A DNA stretch of 12,379 nucleotides, taken from Chitinophaga pinensis (lineage in GTDB: Bacteria; Bacteroidota; Bacteroidia; Flavobacteriales_D; Crocinitomicaceae). Location: positions 1-12,379 of the forward strand of contig CAMDGP010000041.1 of the NCBI GenBank assembly GCA_945897765.1. The letters run 5' to 3'. The notes beneath the pieces were generated by a model. The model saw only the letters and a list, made by a program, of their open reading frames with translations, searched no databases and was not told where the DNA came from. The position numbers and the translations under genes were made by a program. Positions 6,460-12,379 of the stretch are shown piece by piece; position 1 is the stretch's first letter; each line of letters opens with the position of its first letter.

Positions 6460-9400
6460 ATGGATGTAATTAGATTTAAATCCTTTGCGCTTTCCTTTCT
6501 TTTTTTAGCCGTTAGTTTTGTTGCTTTCAGCCAAAATGCGACTATCAAAGGAAAAGTTGTCGATGCAGACGGAGTACCATTGTTTAACGCTACCGTAATA
6601 CTAGAAGGACAAGGAAAAGGTGCGACAACAGATGACAAAGGGATGTATGAAATTAAAAGTATTAATCCTGGAACTTATAACTTGATTTTTAGATTTATTG
6701 GTCTAAACCAAAAAACTGAATCTATAACCCTTACAGCAAATCAAATCTTAGTAAAGGACGTTACTTTAGAAAAATTAGATAAAGATATTGATGAGGTTGT
6801 TGTAATTGGTTACGGTACAACTAGAACCAAAGATTTAACTGGTTCAGCAACAATCATTAATGAGAAAAATTTTGCTCAAGGTTCTCTTTCAACTCCTGAG
6901 CAGCTCATTATGGGTAAAGTTTCAGGTTTGAAAATTACAAGTAATGATGGTGCACCTGGTTCAGGAAGTACATTAAGATTAAGAGGTGGAACTTCATTAA
7001 ACGCAAGTAATGACCCATTGATTGTAGTTGATGGTGTTCCTTTAGATAATGGTGGAATTGCAGGTGTTGCCAACCCACTTTCTTTAATTAACCCAAATGA
7101 TATCGCTTCTTTTGTTGTTTTGAAAGATGCTTCTGCAACAGCGATTTACGGTTCTCGTGCTGCCAATGGTGTAATCTTAATTACTACAAAAAAAGGTGAC
7201 GGAATCAATATGGACAAACTTAAAGTTGTTTTTGATACAAAGCATTCAATGTCAACTATTGCAAAATATGCTGATGTTCTTGATGGTGAACAATTGAGAA
7301 GATTAGTTGCAGAAAATGGAACTCCTGCTCAAACCGCGCTTTTAGGAACAGCAAACACAGATTGGCAGAAAGAAGTTTTCCGTACGGCTTACGTAACAGA
7401 TAACAACGTTTCATTAACTGGTGGTTTAAAAAATCTACCTTACCGTCTTTCAATTGGAAATAGATTTGAAAATGGATTATTGAAAGATGATCGTTTCGTT
7501 AGAACTTCCGCTTCATTAAATATGAATCCTACTTTTTTTAAAAAATCATTATTAGTTGAGTTCAATCAAAAGTTAATTCAAACTAAATCAGTATTTGCAA
7601 ATAGAGGCGCATTAGGTGCAGCTTATTTTGATCCGACTCAAGCTGTTATGTCAGGAACAAATGCTTTAGGTGGATATTATGAGTGGATTGAAAACAATGG
7701 TGCTCCAAACACTTTAGCTCCTAAAAACCCATTAGGTTTAATTAAACAAAGAGACGATAGAAGTAATGTTGCACGATACATTGGAAATTTGAAGTTAACG
7801 TATAAATTGCCTTTTTTCCCAATGTTGAAAGCAGTTGTGAATGTTGGAACGGATCAATCAGAAGGTTCAGGGCAAGTTTCAACCAGCTTGAATTCTGCAT
7901 CGGGGTATTTTACAGAAGGGAGTTTCAATACCTATAATTCTCGAAAAAGGAATAAATTGATTGAAGCTTACGCTAATTTCAATACTGCAGAGAAAAAAAG
8001 TAAACACATAATCGACTTAACTGCAGGATATTCTTACCAATATTGGTACTCTGAAAGTCCTAATTTGCCAGTTTACAACCAAGCTGGTGATTCAATTATA
8101 AGTCCAGCAGCTGCAAATCCATTCTTTACAAAAAATGCTTTACTTTCATTCTACGGAAGAGGGATTTACACTTTTAATGATAGATATGTAATTAATGCTT
8201 CATTACGAAGAGACGGTTCTTCTCGTTTTAGTCCTGAGGCGCGATGGGGCTTATTCCCAGCAGTTTCTGCAGCTTGGATTGTTACAGGTGAAAAATTCAT
8301 GCAAAAAGCGGCATGGCTAACTTTATTAAAAGTTAGAGCAGGTTTTGGTATCACAGGTCAACAAGATGGAATTGGTGATTATGCCTATATCTCAAATTAC
8401 TATGAAGGAGCAACAACGGCTCAGTATGCTTTTGGCGGACAATATTATACGCAATTACGTCCGGGTGGATTTGACGCTAACTTGAAATGGGAAACCACAA
8501 AAAGTTACAATATTGGTTTAGATTTCGGTATTTTAAAAGATCGTTTTTCAGGAAGCATTGATATTTATAGAAAGGAAACGTCTGATTTATTAGCTACGAC
8601 TACTGTTCCTGCAGGTTCTAATTTTACAAATGAAATTTTGACAAACGTTGGAAGTATGTTAAATCAAGGAATTGAAATGAGTGTGAATGCAGGTTTATAT
8701 GCCTCTAAAACAATGCGATTGGATTTGACAGCTAATGCTTCTCATAACGTTAACCAAGTAACTAAATTGACACAAGTAGAAGATCCAAATTCAGTGGGTA
8801 TCTTAGTTGGAGGTATTTCAGGTGGAATTGGTAACACAATTCAAGTTCAACGAGTTGGATATGCAACCTATTCATTCTTAGTGTATGAGCAACAATATGA
8901 CACAGATGGTTCTTTAATCGAAGTGGGTCAACAAGCATCAATTGACGTGAATGGTGACGGAGGTATAACTGTTGCTGACAAATGGAAAGACATACATGCT
9001 TTTGCTGACAGAAATGGCGATGGAACAATAAATATTGAAGACCGTTATATTTACGATAAAGTAGCTCCAAACTGGTTTACAGGTTTAGCATTGAATTTTT
9101 CATACAAAAAATGGTTTGCTGGAGTATCAATGCGTACAGAATTAGGTGGACATATCTACAATAATATTCACTCAAATTCAGCAACATTTCAATCAATCAA
9201 TGGAACACAAGGATTTCTTAGTAATATTAGTTCACTTTATTATGAAGACGAGGTTGTAAATGTAACAACCAATCAACTTTTAAGTGATCATTATATGGAG
9301 AAAGCTAATTTCTTGAGAATGGATTATTTCAATGTTGGATATAACTTCGGTAAATTAAAAGCGCTTGGTAACAAAGTAGGCTTAAATGCAACTTTAGTTG

Positions 9401-9522
9401 TGAACAACGTTTTTGTTCTTTCTAAATATAAAGGTTTAGATCCTGAAGTTGGTGGAGGTATCGATAACAACATTTACCCACGTCCACGTGTTTACTCATT
9501 GAATTTAACATTTGATTTCTAA
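6460..9522 (+). CDS. SusC/RagA-family TonB-linked outer-membrane transporter
   Basis: A 1020-aa outer-membrane protein that imports oligosaccharides into the periplasm using TonB energy, working with the SusD lipoprotein encoded 10 bp downstream. Signal peptide: residues 1-24 (ending FVAFSQ). Residues about 26-105 are a carboxypeptidase-regulatory-like beta-sandwich (ATIKGKVVDADGVPL, then GATTDDKGMYEI), standard for this family. DEVVVIGYGTTRTKDLTGS (111-129) is the typical SusC linker after the TonB-box region. The plug follows, with LRLRGGTSLNASNDPLIVVD (172-191) and LKDASATAIYGSRAANGVI (221-239). The rest is the 22-strand barrel, ending in VYSLNLTFDF with the C-terminal aromatic residue expected for barrel insertion. 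Two EF-hand-like loops, DVNGDGGITVAD (829-840) and DRNGDGTINIED (850-861), lie in an extracellular-loop region near the C-terminus. The start ATG gives a complete signal peptide and sits about 35 nt after the promoter. The substrate, most probably maltooligosaccharides, is inferred from the neighbouring amylases and glucosidase. Confidence 0.95.
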   Translation: MDVIRFKSFALSFLFLAVSFVAFSQNATIKGKVVDADGVPLFNATVILEGQGKGATTDDKGMYEIKSINPGTYNLIFRFIGLNQKTESITLTANQILVKDVTLEKLDKDIDEVVVIGYGTTRTKDLTGSATIINEKNFAQGSLSTPEQLIMGKVSGLKITSNDGAPGSGSTLRLRGGTSLNASNDPLIVVDGVPLDNGGIAGVANPLSLINPNDIASFVVLKDASATAIYGSRAANGVILITTKKGDGINMDKLKVVFDTKHSMSTIAKYADVLDGEQLRRLVAENGTPAQTALLGTANTDWQKEVFRTAYVTDNNVSLTGGLKNLPYRLSIGNRFENGLLKDDRFVRTSASLNMNPTFFKKSLLVEFNQKLIQTKSVFANRGALGAAYFDPTQAVMSGTNALGGYYEWIENNGAPNTLAPKNPLGLIKQRDDRSNVARYIGNLKLTYKLPFFPMLKAVVNVGTDQSEGSGQVSTSLNSASGYFTEGSFNTYNSRKRNKLIEAYANFNTAEKKSKHIIDLTAGYSYQYWYSESPNLPVYNQAGDSIISPAAANPFFTKNALLSFYGRGIYTFNDRYVINASLRRDGSSRFSPEARWGLFPAVSAAWIVTGEKFMQKAAWLTLLKVRAGFGITGQQDGIGDYAYISNYYEGATTAQYAFGGQYYTQLRPGGFDANLKWETTKSYNIGLDFGILKDRFSGSIDIYRKETSDLLATTTVPAGSNFTNEILTNVGSMLNQGIEMSVNAGLYASKTMRLDLTANASHNVNQVTKLTQVEDPNSVGILVGGISGGIGNTIQVQRVGYATYSFLVYEQQYDTDGSLIEVGQQASIDVNGDGGITVADKWKDIHAFADRNGDGTINIEDRYIYDKVAPNWFTGLALNFSYKKWFAGVSMRTELGGHIYNNIHSNSATFQSINGTQGFLSNISSLYYEDEVVNVTTNQLLSDHYMEKANFLRMDYFNVGYNFGKLKALGNKVGLNATLVVNNVFVLSKYKGLDPEVGGGIDNNIYPRPRVYSLNLTFDF

Positions 9523-9532
9523 AATATAAATT

Positions 9533-11110
9533 ATGAAAAAAGTAACCATAAGTTTATTAGGAATTGGGATGGCACTATTAGTTTTAGTTCCATCTTGTTC
9601 AAAACAACTTAATCAAACACCAAAATACGGTTTGAACTCAGAAGTTGTTTACAGTGACCCAAATAATTACATTAACGTTCTTGCAAAATTGTATGCTGGT
9701 CTATCAATGACAGGTTTACAAGGTCCAGCTGGAGCAGGTGACATTGCAGGAATTGATGAAGGATTCTCTTCTTATGTTCGTGTAATGTGGAATCTTCAAG
9801 AATTACCAACAGATGAAGCTGTATGCGGTTGGAACGACCCAGGAATTCCTGCTATGAATAAACTACAGTGGAATGCAGATGATGGTTGGGTAAAAGGAAT
9901 GTATTACAGAATTTATTATCAAATAACGTTGTGTAACGAATTTATTTACCAAGCAAGAGATGAGAAATTAGATGAAAGAGGTTTTTCTGATGCAGATAAA
10001 GAAAGAATTAGAACTTACAGACAAGAAGCACGATTCTTAAGAGCTTTAAGTTATTCTCACGCAATGGATTTATTTGGAAATGTTCCTTTTGTAGACGAAA
10101 ATGATAGAGTAGGAGCATTCCTTCCTGAGCGTATTACAAGAAGTGAAGTGTTTAACTACATCGAATCTGAATTAGTGGCTATTGAAGATTTAATGCTACC
10201 AGCTTCAGGTGCACCTTATGGTCGTGCGACAAAAGCAGCAGCTCAAACTTTGTTAGCTAAAATATATTTGAATGCATCTGTTTATACTGGAACTCAAAGA
10301 AACGCAGATTGTATTACTTACTGTCAAAAAGTGATAAATTCTGGTTCTTTTCAATTAGATGATGTTTATCAAGATATGTTCTTAGCTGACAATAATACGT
10401 CACCAGAAATTATTTTCCCAGTTGTTTATGACGGTATAAATGCACAAACTTATGGAGGAACAACTTATTTAGTTTGTGGTGCTTTAGGTGGTTCAATTGT
10501 AGCAGCTGATTACGGTGTAAATGGTAAATGGGGTGGACTCAGAGCTACACCACAATTTGTAGATAAGTTCCCTGATACAACCCAAGATTCTCGTTTCTTA
10601 TTTTACAGAGCTGGTCAAACAAAAGAAATCACAGCTTTAGGAACTTTCACACAAGGATATGCTTTTCCTAAATTTAAAAATAAAACGAAAGCTGGAGCTA
10701 ACGGTTCAAATAATGGTAGTTCACCTCACGTAGATATCGACTTCCCAATGTTTCGATTAGCAGACGTTTATTTAATGTTGGCTGAAGCTTCGTATAGAAA
10801 TGGTGATCAAGGGACAGCTTTACAATATATGAATCTTATTCGTGAAAGAGCTTTCGGAAATAGTAACTTTAATTTCGCTTCATTAACATTGAATGACTTC
10901 TTAGATGAAAGAGCAAGAGAATTAAGCTGGGAAGGACACAGAAGAACTGATTTGATTCGTTTTGGATTATTTACAAGCGCAGATTACGTTTGGTCTTTCA
11001 AAGGTGGCGATGTTCTCGGAATGGGTGTTTCAAGCCATTTAAACTTATACCCTATCCCCACTGCAGATTTAGTACTTAACCCAAATTTGCAACAAAACAC
11101 AGGTTATTAA
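9533..11110 (+). CDS. SusD/RagB-family surface glycan-binding lipoprotein
   Basis: A 525-aa lipoprotein that forms the lid of the SusC transporter and binds its glycan substrate at the cell surface. The signal sequence MKKVTISLLGIGMALLVLVP leads to a lipobox ending at Cys22 (VPSC). The N-terminal TPR-like helical region includes YYRIYYQITLCNEFIYQAR (124-142) and RTYRQEARFLRALSYSHAMD (160-179), followed by LFGNVPF, the classic SusD signature. The C-terminal RagB/SusD domain shows FRLADVYLMLAEASYRNG (from 407), then RARELSWEGHRRTDLIRFG, and the family ending YPIPTADLVLNPNLQQNTGY. Length and domain content are normal and nothing is missing. It follows the SusC gene by 10 bp in the same transcript. 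No SusE/SusF-like gene comes after it; a terminator does. Starch or maltooligosaccharide binding is inferred from the operon. Confidence 0.95.
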   Translation: MKKVTISLLGIGMALLVLVPSCSKQLNQTPKYGLNSEVVYSDPNNYINVLAKLYAGLSMTGLQGPAGAGDIAGIDEGFSSYVRVMWNLQELPTDEAVCGWNDPGIPAMNKLQWNADDGWVKGMYYRIYYQITLCNEFIYQARDEKLDERGFSDADKERIRTYRQEARFLRALSYSHAMDLFGNVPFVDENDRVGAFLPERITRSEVFNYIESELVAIEDLMLPASGAPYGRATKAAAQTLLAKIYLNASVYTGTQRNADCITYCQKVINSGSFQLDDVYQDMFLADNNTSPEIIFPVVYDGINAQTYGGTTYLVCGALGGSIVAADYGVNGKWGGLRATPQFVDKFPDTTQDSRFLFYRAGQTKEITALGTFTQGYAFPKFKNKTKAGANGSNNGSSPHVDIDFPMFRLADVYLMLAEASYRNGDQGTALQYMNLIRERAFGNSNFNFASLTLNDFLDERARELSWEGHRRTDLIRFGLFTSADYVWSFKGGDVLGMGVSSHLNLYPIPTADLVLNPNLQQNTGY

Positions 11111-11113
11111 CCA

Positions 11114-11139
11114 ATTTCAAATAAACATTTATTTGAAAT
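11114..11139. repeat. Perfect 12-bp inverted repeat just after susD
   Basis: Four bases after the susD stop, ATTTCAAATAAA (11114-11125) is followed by CA and then its exact reverse complement TTTATTTGAAAT (11128-11139). As RNA it would fold into an A/U-rich hairpin. It has no U-tract behind it, so it is not a classical terminator by itself. It could protect the transcript's 3' end, assist the terminator about 35 bp downstream, or be a protein-binding palindrome. The geometry is certain and the role is not known. Confidence 0.6.
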
Positions 11140-11172
11140 AAGATAAGTTTGATTGTTGATTGATGAATGATG

Positions 11173-11208
11173 AAAAGGGGGAGTTTCGAAAGGAGCTCCT
11201 CTTTTTTT
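11173..11208 (+). terminator. Intrinsic terminator of the susCD transcript
   Basis: AAAAGGGGGAG (11173-11183) pairs with CTCCTCTTTTT (11196-11206) as an 11-bp RNA stem with two G-U pairs and a 12-nt loop. A run of seven T residues (11202-11208) forms the lower 3' arm and the U-tract. The hairpin lies 62 bp after the susD stop and 136 bp before the next gene, so it closes the glucan locus and separates it from the radical SAM gene. The rest of the intergenic stretch, up to the candidate promoter at 11311, shows no further recognisable element. Confidence 0.75.
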
Positions 11209-11310
11209 CGGAAAATATTATGTTTTAAAGATTCATATACAGTTAAATTAAGCGGTTTTTAGTTTTAAAAACTTTATCAAAATATGAATTCCATGAATAA
11301 CAAAAAAAAA

Positions 11311-11340
11311 TTGCCATTCATTCGATTCTGATTAATTTCG
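11311..11340 (+). promoter_or_regulatory. Candidate promoter of the radical SAM gene
   Basis: TTG at 11311-11313 is followed after 19 bp by TAATTTCG at 11333-11340, a match of 7 of 8 to the Bacteroidota TAnnTTTG element (one C in place of T). The spacing is identical to that of the promoter ahead of the SusC-like gene. The -7 element ends only 4 nt before the ATG at 11345, so transcription would begin at or next to the start codon. This implies a leaderless or nearly leaderless mRNA. One mismatch and AT-rich surroundings keep the call tentative. Confidence 0.45.
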
Positions 11341-11344
11341 CTTT

Positions 11345-12364
11345 ATGTCGAAAAATAGCGATTCCCTTCGAATTTTAAAGCACCTGAATTTAAAGCGCGT
11401 TTTGAATTTAGTAGGTTTGAAAATGAGTTATTGGTTTTCGAAAGTCACAAAACATCCGTCTCAGCTTGGTTTACCGTTTAGTTTGAGCATTGAACCAACC
11501 ACAGCTTGTAATTTAGGTTGCCCCGAATGTCCGAGTGGTTTGAAACAATTCACGCGACCAACAGGGAAATTAGACCTCGATTTTCACGAAAAATTATTGA
11601 AACAAGTCAGCAAAACTGTTTTCTACATCAACTATTATTTTCAAGGAGAACCGTTTTTACATCCACAGTTTTTGGAGTTAATCAAACAAGCGAAAAAGCA
11701 TAAAATCTACACGGCAACTTCAACCAACGCTCACTTTATAAATGCTGAAAAAGCGAAAGAAATCGTTGCTTCTGGATTGGATCGTTTGATTATTTCCATC
11801 GATGGTTTGACACAAGCAACCTACGAGCAATACCGCGTTCATGGAAACCTACAAAAAGTAATTGAAGCGTCGAAACACCTGGTGGAAGCTAAAAAAGAAC
11901 TGAACTCCCCTACTCCAAATTTGATATTTCAGTTTTTGGCGGTTAAACCAAACGAACATGAAATTCCAGCGGTTTTCACCTTGGCTAAAGAAATGAACAT
12001 CGACGAAGTGCGCATCAAAACCGCACAATTGTACGACTATAAAAATGGCAATCGCTTGATGCCTGAAAATGAAAAATATTCGCGCTACCGTTTACAAAAA
12101 GACGGCACTTACAAAATCAAAGGCGATCCTGGAAATCATTGCTGGCGAATGTGGTCGGGCTCTGTCATCACGTGGGATGGAAAAGTGGTTCCATGTTGTT
12201 TTGACAAAGACGCGCAACATGTACTCGGAACAATTGAATCGAAAACGTTTGAAGAAATTTGGAAATCCGAACGTTATGGCAATTTTAGAAAAGCAGTTTT
12301 GTTGAACCGCAAAGCGATTGATATTTGTAGTAATTGCTCAGAAGGAACGAAGGTGTGGGCGTGA
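11345..12364 (+). CDS. Radical SAM / SPASM-domain protein of unknown substrate
   Basis: A 339-aa cytoplasmic enzyme without signal peptide. Residues about 46-230 form the radical SAM barrel. IEPTTACNLGCPEC holds the CxxxCxxC cluster motif (Cys55, Cys59, Cys62) that binds the [4Fe-4S] cluster used to cleave S-adenosylmethionine. YYFQGEPFLHP (97-107) is the GEP-type SAM-binding motif, and SIDGLTQATYEQYRVHG (151-167) is also typical. The C-terminal SPASM region binds extra iron-sulfur clusters: Cys266, the pair Cys284/Cys285 in WDGKVVPCCFD, and Cys328/Cys331 in DICSNCSEGT. This is a widespread Bacteroidota family whose substrate I do not know; SPASM relatives modify peptides or proteins. The ATG at 11345 is preferred because residues 10-35 (LKHLNLKRVLNLVGLKMSYW) look like part of the domain lead-in, but an internal ATG at 11423 (Met27) is an alternative. 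A terminator separates it from the glucan locus, and no partner gene is visible. Confidence 0.9.
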   Translation: MSKNSDSLRILKHLNLKRVLNLVGLKMSYWFSKVTKHPSQLGLPFSLSIEPTTACNLGCPECPSGLKQFTRPTGKLDLDFHEKLLKQVSKTVFYINYYFQGEPFLHPQFLELIKQAKKHKIYTATSTNAHFINAEKAKEIVASGLDRLIISIDGLTQATYEQYRVHGNLQKVIEASKHLVEAKKELNSPTPNLIFQFLAVKPNEHEIPAVFTLAKEMNIDEVRIKTAQLYDYKNGNRLMPENEKYSRYRLQKDGTYKIKGDPGNHCWRMWSGSVITWDGKVVPCCFDKDAQHVLGTIESKTFEEIWKSERYGNFRKAVLLNRKAIDICSNCSEGTKVWA

Positions 12365-12379
12365 GTTAGATTGCAGATT

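Noticed and set aside
8762..9070. 102-aa reading frame on the minus strand inside the SusC-like gene
   Set aside because: It is antisense to a well-supported gene, has no recognisable domain, and looks like a composition-driven open frame.
11150..11175. Imperfect GATTGTTGATTGATGAATGATGA repetition as a tandem repeat array
   Set aside because: It is too short and irregular to separate from low-complexity AT-rich intergenic sequence.

Overview
The window is AT-rich (roughly one third G+C by eye) and looks like a member of the Bacteroidota, most probably a flavobacterium-like (Flavobacteriales) species. Three things point there: a type IX secretion (T9SS) C-terminal sorting domain, a paired SusC/SusD outer-membrane uptake system, and promoters of the Bacteroidota type (TTG, 19 bp, TAnnTTTG). 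The order placement is an inference from protein style only.

Positions 1 to 11110 form an alpha-glucan (starch/maltodextrin) utilisation locus, with every gene on the + strand. It opens with the C-terminal end of a secreted GH13 alpha-amylase carrying a T9SS tail (1-660, truncated by the window edge). Next come a secreted CotH-family kinase-like protein (662-2083), a SusA-like GH13 neopullulanase/cyclomaltodextrinase (2076-3962) and a GH31 alpha-glucosidase (3969-6371). These four genes are separated by 1 nt, an 8-nt overlap and 6 nt, so they are almost certainly one transcript with coupled translation. A clear promoter at 6391-6420 then starts a second unit, the TonB-dependent transporter SusC (6460-9522) and its surface lipoprotein SusD (9533-11110). 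That unit ends at a strong hairpin/U-tract terminator (11173-11208).

The implied pathway is as follows. The T9SS-exported amylase cuts starch outside the cell, SusD and SusC capture and import the oligosaccharides, the periplasmic SusA-like enzyme shortens them, and the GH31 enzyme releases glucose. The layout resembles the classical Bacteroides susABCD order, but GH31 stands where SusB (GH97) would be, there is no susE/F/G after susD, and a CotH protein sits inside the enzyme operon. No regulator of the locus is visible in the window.

After the terminator, a separate gene (11345-12364) encodes a radical SAM/SPASM protein. It has its own candidate promoter placed so close to the ATG that its mRNA may be leaderless. 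It has no evident link to glucan use. The last 15 bases hold nothing recognisable. I saw no tRNA, rRNA, CRISPR array or insertion sequence.
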